Positions 1-56,124 are shown, counted from the stretch's first letter. The stretch is 64,000 nucleotides of DNA from Atrina japonica (GCA_030159075.1 BROG01000078.1:1393501-1457500), one strand, 5' to 3'. Numbers and translations: made by a program. Notes: generated by a model from the letters alone, not told the origin.

Positions 1-374
1 ACTGAAACTGAAATTTTGAAGGATTCTGGGTAAATCTAAGACTGGTGGGGGGAAAATGGAAGTGTAACAAACAACCATGCCCAAATAGGTCACAGATGTT
101 CCAGTTCTGTTTTAAATTTCTGCTACTATGTGGAAACTCATAACATTTTTTTATACAGTGCACTGGCATCAAAATGGTCTACTGTATATGGTTAGTGTTG
201 ATACATTACAAATGGCTCAATACATGGTTATACATGTACTTCCAGTGTTAGGACCTGACCAAAGGTAACAAAATAGTATATTTATCTGACATACTTTTGT
301 AGTTTGTAGATAAACATATAAGTACTTACCTCTGGGGCTTGGGCATATGCTTCAGAGATCAACAGCATTATTTT

Positions 375-525
375 TACTTACTCAACTCAACAACCCCTGT
401 GACCTTACATGTATTTAGGCTGGCCCAAACCAAGAAACTGAATGATCTGCTATAAAGGACAGTAGATTATTCTGTTTCTTGGCTTGGGCCAGTCTAAATG
501 TGGTCACAGGGGGTTGATGAGTTGG
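375..525. mobile_element. MITE with long inverted repeats
   Basis: Left arm CAACCCCTGTGACC...GGCTGGCCCAAACCAAG pairs with right arm CTTGGCTTGGGCCAGTC...GGTCACAGGGGGTTG. The two arms together occupy most of the element, so the transcript would fold into a near-complete hairpin. Confidence 0.65.
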
Positions 526-868
526 ATAAATAAAACGGGAGTGAGCAAGTTAAATTTGCACGTAAATTTACTGTAAAATTTGGATTTCAAATCATACACC
601 CCTGAATTATGACAGGGGACTTTAGCATTCTTTGAAATGGTTGGGACCATATGAAGCTTCAGGGGTCAATTAGGTAACTCATTTAGAGCATATACATCAA
701 CAGGATTGTTGTTTTGTTCTGAATTTGACACATTTCTACATTTTTAGCAAAACTTTTCATATTTCTATAAATACAAACAGGAGCATTGTAAACTTTGAGA
801 TCTTTCATTTGTTGTAAGATATGTAACTTTTCCCACCTAAATAAATATTTTCACAAGCAAAATATATA

Positions 869-1202
869 TACAGTGGAACCTGCCTTGAGAGGCTGCCCCT
901 TGGCCACTGAAATGTGGTCTCTCAAAGACAGGTGGTCTCTCTCCAAAGAGATTTTACTTAAAGAATCATTTAACCAGGTGGCTTTTAGAATGTGGTCTCT
1001 CAAGACAGGTGGCTTCTCAAAAGAGGTTTTATTTAAAGGATCATTTAACCAGGTGGCTTCGAGAATGTGGTCTCTCAAGACAGGTGGCCTTTCAAAAGAG
1101 GTTTTATTTAAAGGATCATTTAACCAGGTGTATTTTAGAATATGGTCTCAGAAGACAGGAGGTCTTTTATGAGAATGGTCTCTAAAGACAGGTTCAACTG
1201 TA
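869..1202 (+). mobile_element. Pogo-like MITE with internal tandem repeats
   Basis: Ends are TA-CAGTGGAACCTG and CAGGTTCAACTG-TA, imperfect terminal inverted repeats with TA duplications as in the pogo/Tigger branch of Tc1-mariner. The interior contains about three copies of a roughly 77 bp unit (GTGGTCTCTCAAGACAGGTG) that also resembles the ends, suggesting slippage or end-to-end accretion. The open frames here are by-products of this repeat. Confidence 0.6.
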
Positions 1203-1331
1203 TGATAAAATAATGTCTTTACTTCAAGAAAGGTTCCACTGTATATCCATTGGTGGAAATGCTATTGAAATTTTCGACCAAGATTGAATATCTCTGCTAT
1301 TGCACTTAACTGAGTTACGCCAAAGATTTAC

Positions 1332-44979
<43,648 letters not shown>

Positions 44980-45116
44980 CTACAAAGGTTAGATTTGTAA
45001 TATCAGTAAATTTTGCAGGCATATTAATTTCATAAATATTGTGAACGCAAAAAATTAAAACTATAGCTACCTGTAAGAAACTAACCAAAATATTAATCCC
45101 CAATTACTACTTTGAC

Positions 45117-45117
<1 letters not shown>

Positions 45118-45158
<41 letters not shown>
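45118..45158 (+). repeat. C homopolymer, 41 bases
   Basis: Uninterrupted cytosine run; guanine run on the minus strand. Flanking sequences (CAATTACTACTTTGA) recur about 170 bp away at 45292-45306. Confidence 0.95.
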
Positions 45159-45160
<2 letters not shown>

Positions 45161-45589
45161 ATTCAAAATCACATAATTAAATTGCACTTGCAACAGGTAA
45201 CCTACAGGCCAAGTTTGAATTATGAACACATATCCATTACCCAGGACTTGCTTCAACTTGAAACTTTAACCAAAATGTTAAATCCCCACCCCAATTACTA
45301 CTTTGATCCAACCCCCAAAATCCAACTGCAATTGCCACATGTAACCTACAGGCCAAGTATGAAGTCTGTATCTTTATTTACTTAGTCAAAATTTTGACCA
45401 AAAAATTGATGGACAGACAGACGGACATCGTCGATCTATACTATACTAACTAGAGTCTAGACAGGACTTGCTTTGCAACCCAGCAAATAATAAAAAATGT
45501 TTCTTTGTCTAAAATAAGTTAAAAGTTTTAAACAGTATCGACAAATTGTTAACGTTTGCTCAGCCTGTAGAATATTAACTAGATCTACT

Positions 45590-46300
45590 TTTAAAAAGGA
45601 GCAAATTACGAGTACGGTACGGCGTAGTGATCGCCGGACCGGAACAGCCAATTAGTGATTACACGTCCGGTACTACACGAGTTTAAATTGGCGGACTTAT
45701 ATGAAATCTATTGCATATAACTTAGAATTATATATGAGATATCGAAATAAATTAAATAAATCTGACAATGAATGGTTTAGCTCTATAGCTATACTGGTAA
45801 AAATTACCTGATTTTTGGATTATCCTTGCTGGGTACGATTTCTGACCATGGCATATCGTGCCTCCACTTCATATTCTTCATATTTTCGTTTTGGCTATAT
45901 TATTGCCGATAGGGCGATCACGCTAAACAATCCTTCCAAAACCCACTCAACAAGTACATACATGGCGATATATCCCTTTGTCTTTGTGCTTGTTTAAAAG
46001 TAAACCAAGTTTTACCCAGTACAGAGTGCCACACTTTTGACTTTTGAGTGCTGAGCTCACAGCAGCATCCAGAAACGTGCTCGGGCCTTTCCGTCATTTT
46101 GTTGATGTAGACGCCAGAGGTAATTCCGAGTGTCTCAGCTGCTGAACCGCTCAAAACTGTAACCAATCGCGATTCGTTTTTCGGAAAGACCGTTGGCGTC
46201 CGTCCAATCATAGATGGTGACACAATTTCGTTTCGGTAATTACAACAAAATGGCAGACATAAGAGAGAAAGATACGATGTGACCAAGTGGGTAAGTAAAC
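45590..46300. promoter_or_regulatory. CpG-richer, possibly bidirectional promoter region
   Basis: CpGs are clearly more frequent than in flanking DNA (GGTACGGCGTAGTGATCGCC, CCAATCGCGATTCG, GTTGGCGTCCGTCC). CCAAT occurs near 45649, 46152 and 46204. On plus it ends in ATGGCAGACATAAG and a consensus donor GTGG|GTAAGTAA at 46290/46291. On minus it lies about 0.6 kb upstream of the first visible FGD-like exon. Promoter role is inference. Confidence 0.35.
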
Positions 46301-46959
46301 CAGTTATTTTCACATTATAAGAGACCTTTCTCAGTAATCACGGGACATATAATATGACAATTGAAAGGGTCAGCATTAAAGTAAAGATCCTTTTCAGTGC
46401 GATCTATACGTTTGCTCAATGTAAAAACGAAATAAACAGCGTTTGACAAAATTATACTGAATTCTGATAATTGTATTGCAAACAAACAAAAGAAATGATG
46501 AGAGACAAGTTTTAAATTGAAAGCAGTTTAAAACATTCTGCAGTCAATCGACGGCCGAAGTTCAAGCCTCTAACAAAGAGGTTTTGTTTGTTTTAACTAT
46601 AACAATGTAATTTGAAATATAGCAAGTTCTAACGTTAGACATTAGTCATTAATTATTGTAGTGTGTGAATACACATACATTTTTTGTGTCTTGTTTAGTT
46701 TTTGGTAACATCTCTTTCGTTGTTGTTGCTTTTATTTTACGTTGTCAGATGAATATTCTCTTATTTAGTAGGCCCATTCGGGGAGGGGGGGTTAAACTTT
46801 TACAAACTTTAAAACTTTATATAATCCTATCAGGCCTATGTCGTTTGGCCGATTTTGCTCAAATTTTCAGCATACATTGAGAATCAAGATACCTGGAATG
46901 TTTTTAATTTGATTTTAGTGTCACCTGAAAAAAGGCTTCCTAATGGCTAAAAGGGGGGT

Positions 46960-48200
46960 GTCATTTTGTCTGTTAAAAGTCAGACAAATGTCAAAATATC
47001 TCGGAAGCAAAGAATTTTTAGGATAGACATTTGCATGAGAAAGTTGTTCAGTCTGAAGACTTGCACAAGCTTAAAAAAAAAATTCAAGGTCACATGATTT
47101 AAGGTCAAGGTCACAGAGACATGAAAATTTTAAAATCTCAACATCTCCAAAAATATCAGGTTTTTGTATCGACATACATTTTAGATTTGTAGGAAATGTG
47201 CTAAAGAATACCCAAGTGAAGTTTCATGGTCATCAGGTCAAAGCTCAAGGTCATAGTTTAGTTTGAATGTTAATTCAAAATTTCAACTCAAAAAAACGAA
47301 AAAGATATATAGAACTTTCATGTATAGGTTATTGTGGATGATTTGTAGGCAATATACTGAATAATATTTGTGTGAAGTTTAAAGGTCATCAGATTAAAGG
47401 TCAAGGTCACAGCTGAGATAGAATGTTAATTCAAAATTTCAACTCTAAAATGCTCAAAAACTATAGAATTTTTATATATAAGTAAGTGTAGAGGATTTGT
47501 AGAGAATGTGTTGCAAAATTTTTGTGTGAGGTTTCAAGGTCATAAGATCAAAAGTCAAGGTCACAGCCCAATTTGAAAATTTTAACTCAAAATATCTTAA
47601 AAACTATAGAACTATTGTATTTAAGAAGACTTGTTGCAAATATGCTGAAGGATTTCTGTGTGAAGTTTCAAGGTCAAAGGTCAAGGTCACAGCTTAGTTT
47701 GAATGTTAACTCAATAATATTTCAACTCAAAATAGCTAAAAAACTCCAGAATTTTTATATATGTGTTAAGTGTAGAAGATCGGTATGCAATATGCTTAAG
47801 AATATTTATGTGAAGGTTAAAGGTTATTCAATCAAAGCCAAGGTCACACCTCAATTTGAAATTTTCAACTCAAATTAGCTTTTGAAAAACTACGGAACTT
47901 TTATATATATGTTAATATAGAAGACTTGTAGGCAATGAGCTGAAGAATATTTGCCTGAAGTTTCAAGGTCATTCAATCAAAGGTCAAGGTCACCGTTCAA
48001 TTTAAAAATTTCAACGCAAAGAGCTAAAAACTTGAGAACTTTTATACATTTATTTATGTATGAGATATGTAAGCAATGTTTGAAGAATATTTGAGGATAC
48101 TTTCAAGGACATCAGATCAAAGATCAATATCGCAGCTTAGTTTGAACATTTCAGTTAAAATATAGCTTAAAATATCAAGATTGGTCTTCAAAGATTGGAT
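46960..48200 (+). repeat. Tandem array, about 150 bp period, eight diverged units with AGGTCAAGGTCA
   Basis: Landmark (A)AGGTCAAGGTCACAG recurs near 47100, 47240, 47396, 47551, 47676, 47834, 47979 and 48118 (spacing 125-158 bp). Each unit also has TCAACTCAAAATAGCTAAAA-like and TGTGTGAAGTTTCAAGGTCA segments. Noncoding. Confidence 0.8.
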
Positions 48201-48528
48201 TTTGGTATGAGGTTCATAGCTTCTGAGCTTTGCTGTATGTTCACCTGAAGCTGTAGCCTCAGCAATGGTTGGATGATCACTTTTTGCTTCATCAAAAAAC
48301 TCTACTTATTATTATATTTTTTTGCCGGGGGTTGGTGGTAATCAAACTTTAAAATGTTTTATGACTAAAATCTGACATTTTAGGTGCTAGGCCTAGCCAG
48401 TTTTTCAACTTTTCCTCTCATGTACATTTGTAAAATAAGCTAGAAAACGTAAAGTAACTATTCTATATGAATGTGATCAACATTGCAATAATATTATATG
48501 TCATTTGAAACTTTTCTTTTCTTTTCAG

Positions 48529-48888
48529 AATGTTACATTAAAGGCAGTATAACTTCCTGGAGTTCACTATGGCGGAATTCACAAAAAATGATTATTTTCA
48601 TGATTCTGATGATGGAAAGTTCTGTATCTGTAGTGTTATCATGTATGGAAATTATGAAATCAGCGCAGTTGAATATTTTATGCTTTGTAATGACCAGGTT
48701 TAATGGAGTTGTGAGAAAGTTTGTTAGGATTTCACAAGCTGAGAAACGCGTTGTGACAAGTCACTTGATTGCTGTGAAGAAATCAAACACTCGGGAATTG
48801 GTAGATGTTGAGAACTTCAAGACAGTTTTAGTGTTTTTAACTATAACTGATGTATCATGTGTACATGTGATAGGTACATTGTAGACTC
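48529..48888 (+). pseudogene. Unrecognised coding-like fragment, plus strand
   Basis: Follows a strong polypyrimidine acceptor (CTTTTCTTTTCTTTTCAG). One frame from ATG 48569 to stop 48703 reads MAEFTKNDYFHDSDDGKFCI... A second frame then continues with RFNGVVRKFVRISQAEKRVV and further codon-like sequence to about 48830. Both segments look protein-coding but lie in different frames, so this is either a frameshifted pseudogene or part of a spliced gene whose 5' exon could end at 46290. Family not recognised. Confidence 0.3.
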
Positions 48889-49039
48889 CAAAACAATATA
48901 ATAGTTAATGTGATGGATATTGTCAGTGTGTCCAAAATAAAAATATCATTTAGTCAGACTATTTGATCTATTTTCATCATGAAAAATGTTGACAGTGGTC
49001 TACCTGATGGATGACACTTTTTTAAAGTTTTAAAATATT

Positions 49040-49315
49040 TACCATGGTCAACCATGGTAGAGAAAAAATTGACCATGGTCTACCATGGTGGAGATTTATG
49101 ACCATGGTCAACCATGGTAGATAAAATGTTGACCATGGTCAACCACAGTAGAGGAAATATTGACCATGGTCTACCATGGTGGTGAGTTATGACCATGGTC
49201 GACCATGGTCTACTGTGACCATGGTCTGCAAAACATGGTCATTGATGGTTGACCATGATCTTTCATGGTTGACCATCAAAAACCATACTGACCATGGTCA
49301 ACCATGGATGTATTT
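49040..49315 (+). repeat. ACCATGGTC palindromic tandem array 2
   Basis: Units such as TGACCATGGTCAACCATGGT with GTAGAGGAAATAT spacers. Same core word as array 1, seven kilobases away, but with different spacer words. Confidence 0.85.
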
Positions 49316-49579
49316 CGCCGGGGCACCAGCTTCCAATAGCAGGCCTACTATTGCAAGAGTAAATTAAACTGGCACTGTACATATGTACATATACATGTAT
49401 CAGACAATTGCAATAGTGAATAGACTATGTAGTTTCAATAGAGGTAATTTGCCGGATAAAAGTTGACAAAAATGTTAAGTTACATTGTATTTAGAAAATT
49501 TTCACTCAGTTGGATACTATATGAAATTTTATCATTGACATTCACAAATAGAGTATCAGGTTCCTCTTATATGTAAATG

Positions 49580-49757
49580 TACAGTAAAACCTGCTTCAGC
49601 AACAACCTGTGTATAAAGACCACCTGGTCACAAAGACTGTTTTTTGCTGTCCCCAATAGTACCATCTGTGTACAAATCAACCTGTATACAAAGACCACCT
49701 CCCTGTAAAGACTGGTTTTATTGTGTCCCTGAGGCTTTATATTCAAGTTTCACTGTA
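49580..49757 (+). mobile_element. Pogo-like MITE, type 2
   Basis: TA-CAGTAAAACCTGCTTCAGCA ... ATTCAAGTTTCACTG-TA. Confidence 0.7.
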
Positions 49758-50012
49758 TACAGATGTTTTGGTAGTAGTCTGTGTGCAGTTCAGTAAAGAA
49801 ATGCACTTCTTCAGAATCTCAAAAACACAATGTGAAATTTTACAGTGGCACAGGTGTTTTTTGCACATTAAATGATTACGGTACTACAGATGATTGACGT
49901 AATATGTAATTCAGAATCACAAGGAGGATAATTCTAAAACAAAGGTTATGTCAAGATTGACTGTACATGTATCTTAATAACCAAATTGCAAAAATTAAGG
50001 GGCTGTTTTTTG

Positions 50013-50104
50013 TTTAAACCTTTTATCCTTAAGAACACATTTGGATTGGTCTAAGTCCTTGATTTACAGAAGAGTCCATTGTTTTTCAGGGGTTGATGAA
50101 TTAA
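50013..50104 (-). mobile_element. TTAA-type short MITE copy, reversed
   Basis: TTAAACCTTTTATCCTTAAG ... CAGGGGTTGATGAATTAA; both borders show TTAA. Confidence 0.65.
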
Positions 50105-50766
50105 TAATGTGCTGTCTGAAGCAATTATGAAATAGGCACCTGCAGCGCCTGATGTGTGATGTCAGTTTCATTTCCCTCCCAAAATAGATAAAATATTTCA
50201 TACCAACTAGACTAGCAATATAATATGTTGACAGACATGATAATGTCGCAATTTTTATCATTTTCAAGGAGGGATGAAGAGATTATTTTCCTCTCATTTT
50301 CAGTTTAGAGTCATGGGAAATTGCATCTTACCAAGGAGTTAGAGAACAGCAATGATATGATATGATAATGGAATACATATATATATACAATGTTCATTGT
50401 TTTATTCCCTTTACAAAGCTTTACACTAAGGCATTGTGTTTCATCAACATTAAAATATATACATGTATCAGTGCTGTGTTTTTAATTTCCAGGGAAGGAC
50501 AAAGGAATTCTAGGTGTATGTGTAATGTGAAAAGGTGCTCTTTCAAGGTTTACCATGTGTCGAGTCAGAATTTGTTCCTCCCTTAAACTTGCAATTTTGG
50601 TTATTACAAGTTGAGCATAAAATTACACCTAAAACCTACTTAAAATAATACAAATTACTTAAAAGCCTGTAAATTGACATTCTTCTCTACAGGAATTTAT
50701 TTTATAGGAAATCAAAGCGTCAAAGACAGTTTACTACTGAATAAAAAATAAATACATGTACAATGA

Positions 50767-50947
50767 ACAGTGGAACTTTGTAATTAAGACCACCTCACTG
50801 TCTCAAAGTGGTCTGATTAGTGAGGTGGTCTCTTTACCAAGGTTCTGTACTTTAATATAGAAAGTTTATCGAGAGACTGGAAATTAATGGTCTGAAATGT
50901 GAGGTGGTCGCCTAATCAAGGTGGTCTTTAGGTGAGGTTCCAATGTA
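50767..50947. mobile_element. Diverged pogo-like MITE
   Basis: ACAGTGGAACTTTGTAATTA at the left and GGTGAGGTTCCAATGTA at the right; interior with inverted GACCACCTCACTG / AGTGAGGTGGTC. Confidence 0.5.
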
Positions 50948-51989
50948 AATGTATAATTCTACGTGTATGTGTAAGATCTAGAAGAAATGAACACAAAATA
51001 TGAAATTTCATTAAACTTAGTAAAAATACGATGCACATGTATTTGTACACAATATCAAACAGCAAATGAATTTTTATACCTACGAAGCTAAATATAAATT
51101 TCCATATCTAAATCTTACATCTAAGTCATTACCAGCATTGATACTATCTTATCCAGGTTATCAGAAAGTAGCGAAGCTTGGGATAACAAGCTTCAACTGT
51201 CCACCATTGATAATTGAAGATGTTAGCTTAAACATTTGGTTCAACCTGGAATGACAAACTATTAACAAAAAACTATCTATGGTTATCAGATAAAATGCTC
51301 TTAAATCACCTATCTACTTATCTGCCAATTTCAAAGTTAATCCTCAATAAAACTGTGCAATGACCTTTTAAGTTGTAACAAAAAATATCAGGAAGTGTTC
51401 GTTATTCAGATGCTGTGAATACAGCTACTTTAACTTCTGTCAGTGCCCTTATACAGTCTTGTAGCTGATGTAATTTACTTGACCCTTTAAGTTGTTGTCA
51501 CAAAATGGTTAACACACTTCTATACTGTTGTGTGTTTCCTATGACACACATTGTACAAGTACCTGCACATGTATACAGTAATGGTATATTAAAATTTCTA
51601 TGTCAATAACATTTCTCATGTTTCTGTATTCAGCTAAAACACAAACATCTGGCATTAACAATGAAACGGAAATCATGATAATTTGGACACTGCAAGGGAA
51701 TGTACTGCATATAAGAGCATACACTGTACATGTATATCATAGATATTTTGTACTACTATAATATGTGCATGTATATTTGTATTTCATAGACAGTCTGTAT
51801 TACAGTACATGAACATAATACTGTATACAATATATCTATATATACTATATATGTCATGTACATATATATCATATATAATCTGTACTACACTGTACATGAA
51901 TGCATACAGTTAAACCCACTTACATGTACATGTATATATGTATATTAAACCCAGTCTGCTGTTGCATTGAAACAACTTGAGAGAACCTG

Positions 51990-53935
51990 TACAAATGTAC
52001 ATGTACTTTCACACAGACATCCTGTACTTTCACAGACATCCTGTACTTTCACACAGACATCCTGTACTTTCACAGACATCCTGTACTTTCACACAGACAT
52101 CCTGTACTTTCACACAGACATCCTGTACTTTCACACAGACATCCTGTACTTTCATAGACATCCTGTACTTTCACACAGACATCCTGTACTTTCACACAGA
52201 CATCCTGTACTTTCACAGACATCCTGTACTTTCACACAGACATCTTGTACTTTCACACAGACAACCTGTACTTTCACACAGACAACCTGTATTTTCACAC
52301 AGACATCCTGTACTTTCACACAGACATCCTGTACTTTCACACAGACATCCTGTACATTCTACAGACATCCTGTACTTTCACACAGACATCCTGTACTTTC
52401 TCACAGACATCCTGTACTTTCACAGACATCCTGTACTTTCACACAGACATCCTGTACTTTCACACAGACATCCTGTACTTTCACACAGACATCCTGTACT
52501 TTCACATAGACATCCTGTACTTTCACACAGATATCCTGTACTTTCACACAGACATCCTGTACTTTCACAGACATCCTGTACTTTCACACAGACATCCTGT
52601 ACTTTCACACAGACATCCTGTACTTTCACACAGACATCCTGTACTTTCACAGACATCCTGTACTTTCACACAGACATCCTGTACTTTCACAGACATCCTG
52701 TACTTTCACACAGACATCCTGTACTTTCACAGACATCCTGTACTTTCACACAGACATCCTATACTTTCACACAGACATCCTGTACTTTCACACAGACAAC
52801 CTGTACTTTCACACAGACAACCTATACTTTCACACAGATATCCTGTACTTTCACACAGACAACCTGTACTTTCACACAGATATCCTGTACTTTCACACAG
52901 ATATCCTGTACTTTCACACAGACATCCTATACTTTCACAGACATCCTGTACTTTCACAGACATCCTGTACTTTCACACAGACATCCTGTACTTTCTCACA
53001 GACATCCTGTACTTTCACAGACATCCTGTACTTTCACACAGACATCCTGTACTTTCTTTCTCACAGACATCCTGTACTTTCACACAGACATCCTGTACTT
53101 TCTCACAGACATCCTGTACTTTCACACAGACATCCTGTACTTTCTTTCTCACAGACATCCTGTACTTTCTTTCTCACAGACATCCTGTACTTTCTCACAG
53201 ACATCCTGTACTTTCACACAGACATCCTGTACTTTCACACAGACATCCTATACTTTCACACAGACATCCTGTACTTTCTTTCTCACAGACATCCTGTACT
53301 TTCTCACAGACATCCTGTACTTTCACAGACATCCTGTACTTTCACACAGACATCCTGTACTTTTTTTCTCACAGACATCCTGTACTTTCACACGGACAAC
53401 CTGTACTTTCTCACAGACATCCTGTACTTTCACACAGACATCCTGTACTTTCTTTCTCACAGACATCCTGTACTTTCACACAGACATCCTGTACTTTCTC
53501 ACAGACATCCTGTACTTTCACACAGACATCCTGTACTTTCACACAGACATCCTGTACTTTCACACAGACATCCTGTACTTTCTTTCTCACAGACATCCTG
53601 TACTTTCTCACAGACATCCTGTACTTTCACACAGACATCCTGTACTTTCACACAGACATCCTGTACTGTCACACAGACATCCTGTACTTTCACACAGACA
53701 ACCTGTACTTTCACACAGACATCCTGTACTTTCACACAGACAACCTGTACTTTCACACAGACATCCTGTACTTTCACACAGACATCCTGTACTTTCACAC
53801 AGACAACCTGTACTTTCACACAGACATCCTGTACTTTCACACAGACATCCTGTACTTTCACACAGACAACCTGTACTTTCACACAGACATCCTGTACTTT
53901 CACACAGACAACCTGTACTTTCACACAATACAACC
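51990..53935 (+). repeat. Minisatellite, 21 bp unit, about 90 copies
   Basis: Unit CACACAGACATCCTGTACTTT (21 bp written in two parts: CACACAGACAT and CCTGTACTTT), with 19 bp (one CA fewer), CTCACAG and 25 bp (CTTTCTTTCTC) variants. ACAACC replaces ACATCC mainly at the two ends and in the final third. Because 21 is divisible by three and the unit has no stop, two plus-strand frames stay open for over 650 codons (FHTDILY, SHRHPVL, SQTSCTF repeats). These are not genes. Confidence 0.95.
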
Positions 53936-55194
53936 TGCACCGAGTAAAAGAAACAACATGTACAGTAACAGAGACATGACATGTACCAGTATACTGATAA
54001 ACTTTGGAATAATAAAGTCAAGCTGGATTACATTTGTCTTTGAGACAATCTGTAATTGTACATTTTGTAGTTTACTATTTGGCATACATGTAGGCCTACA
54101 TGTACATCAGAGATACATGTCACTTGTATTTATCACACACATACATGTGTACATGTACCTGTACTGTAATGTATGTACATTATCAAAATATCATTTTCAT
54201 AAAAGATATACTTGTAATTTATAACAGTATAACAGAGACAATCAATGTCAATTAACACAGGAAACATTGTCATTCTTAAAGCATCCCATGCCAAGAACAA
54301 ATGTTTCCGTTGTTGTAAAATATTTCCTTTTGTAAAATATACAGCACTTACAATTAAATTAATACAATCACATGAGACAGCAAAAAGTATACAGATGCAA
54401 AAGAAACAAAAAGTATACAGATGTGAAAGAAATTCATGTGTGGCTCTTGTTTGACTTTGAACTTTTAATCTAATACCGAAACCTCCATGATTTTCTTTTT
54501 ATGAATCAAGTCTGTGTGAGAAGGTGATTGCTATCTATGACCTTTGTATGCAAGTGAACTTTGTATGCGGGTGATGTTATTTTGAGTTGAAACAAGTATA
54601 TTTAACATGCTGTTTGATTTAATAGTACATTAACAGCTATATCTCTCTCTTTCTCTCTCTCCATGCTGGCATACATTGTAATCCAAGGTTTACTCTACAT
54701 GTATTGTTATTTTACATGTACATTCTGCTAAGAATCCCCCCTATGGGTGAAGAACCACAATTTTTTACCTGTGCTATGGACTTACATTTTTGTATGCCAA
54801 TGCATTATGGGGTTTTTAAAATATATCAATGACTACTGTGGAACTTCTGTTTAAAGTCCCATCTCAAAGACCTAAGTCTTTCAGTTCTTACATGTATGTC
54901 AAGTACTTACAATGTAGCATAAAACCAATAAGGGACCCTTTTTTAAAACCTGTTACTGTGAAGTCTCTGACCTCTAGTCAGTATAAATTAGAGCCCAGGC
55001 CTTTTTCTGCCAATTTTGGGGAAAATACCATTGGCCACACAACTGGGCATTTTAATGTAAATTTGTGTTAAATTGGAAAAACAAGTTTGCACGCACATAA
55101 AAATCAAAATGTTATGGAATCTCTTTTTACATATACAATGTATACATTATATGGGGCCAAATATCAGCCCCATAAGAACAATACAAAAATGTTC

Positions 55195-55395
55195 TGGAGT
55201 CCCATTTGAGTCTAAGCTAATTTTGTGAGAAAGTTTGCCAGCTGAATTGTGAAAGCCTGGTGGTCTCTTCAACGTTCATTATTGTAATTGGATTCTCCCC
55301 TCCATCCTTAAACCCAGGTACCATGTGCACCTGATACCATACATGTGTGACTGAAAAATTGTTGAGTGTGGCATAAAACACCATTTAAACAACAA
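55195..55395 (+). repeat. Diverged SINE copy (family 2)
   Basis: GAAAGTTTGCCAGCTGAATT, CTGGTGGTCTCTTC, TCTCCCCTCC and GAAAAATTGTTGAGTGTGGC match the body and tail of the 22361-22605 copy in forward orientation. Confidence 0.45.
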
Positions 55396-55660
55396 CAAAA
55401 ACAATGACAACAACAACAACAAAGTCTTACACTGTACATTTAGGTAGGGATATATAGTGTACATAAAACACCAATGAAACAACAACAAAAACAATAACAA
55501 CAACAACAACAACAACAACAAAGTCTTACACTGTACATTTAGGTAGGGATATATAGTGTACATAAAACACCAATGAAACAACAACAAAAACAATGACAAC
55601 AACAACAACAACAAAGTCTTACACTGTACAGTTAGGTAGGGATATATAGTGTACATATGC
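55383..55660 (+). repeat. Tandem repeat, about 110 bp unit with (CAA)n, 3 copies
   Basis: Each unit: ACAACAACAACAACAAAGTC, TTACACTGTACATTTAGGTA, GGGATATATAGTGTACATAA. Minus-strand frames read Leu runs and are artefacts. Confidence 0.85.
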
Positions 55661-55676
55661 ATGTACATTATACATG

Positions 55677-55859
55677 TACAGTAAAACCTGCTTTAGCCAC
55701 CACCTGTGTATAAAGACCCTCTGGTCTCAAAAAAGGTTTTTGCTGTCCCACATTAGTACCATTTGTGTACAAATCAACCTCTATATAAAGACCACCTCCC
55801 TATAAAGACCTGAGTTTTCTTGTGTCCCTAAGGAGGTCGTTATATACAACTTCACTGTA
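55677..55859 (+). mobile_element. Pogo-like MITE, type 2
   Basis: TA-CAGTAAAACCTGCTTTAGCC ... ATACAACTTCACTG-TA. Confidence 0.7.
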
Positions 55860-56028
55860 TCATAGATCAAACCCAGGACCTACAGCTTGTGAGCCAATAG
55901 TTTTTGGAGTAGAAAAATTACAGAACGTATAAAGTACATGTAACCAGTAAAAATATAGCTGAAATCTGTGTAGATGAAAATCAACAATTTTTTTTTCTGA
56001 GTGGAATAGAAAATAGTCAATGACTTAC

Positions 56029-56069
56029 ATTGTACGTTGCTTGGCATGAACGTAGCCGACGGAATCCAT
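56029..56069 (-). CDS. Candidate 5' coding exon (start codon plus 13 codons)
   Basis: ATG followed by 12 further sense codons, MDSVGYVHAKQRT, then a strong donor (AAT|GTAAGT). Local CpG content is higher than in surrounding introns. It could be the first coding exon of the FGD-like gene, but it leaves in phase 2 while the exon at 44979 needs phase 1. An intermediate exon would therefore be required and I did not find one. Treat as a weak candidate. Confidence 0.25.
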
Positions 56070-56124
56070 TGTCTATCAGCTTCTACTGAAAGGGCCGATG
56101 TCAATATTTTCACATCTACAATGT

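Larger units (their letters stand above)
1..1331 (-). other. Intron downstream of the last visible exon
   Basis: No further coding exon is recognisable. The stretch holds a long-TIR MITE near 375-525, and a related fragment at about 590-680 (ACCCCTGAATTATGACAG). It also holds a pogo-like element with internal tandem repeats at 869-1202. Confidence 0.6.

Noticed and set aside
320..350. A further minus-strand exon with donor-like GTAAGTACTT
   Set aside because: The preceding 20-30 nt do not encode the expected next part of the DH domain and no good acceptor is present.
45805..45880. Minus-strand first exon beginning MKWRHDMPWSEIV
   Set aside because: It has a plausible donor but leaves in phase 2, which creates an early stop when joined to the exon at 44979.
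45918..46313. 131-codon minus-strand frame
   Set aside because: No recognisable domain and no splice logic linking it to the downstream exons; a chance frame in CpG-richer DNA is more likely.
52000..53930. CRISPR-like direct repeat array
   Set aside because: Units are contiguous with no unique spacers, and the context is an animal genome.
51977..54224. Open frames of 656 and 659 codons
   Set aside because: Both are translations of the same 21 bp minisatellite in different frames, with pure heptapeptide periodicity.
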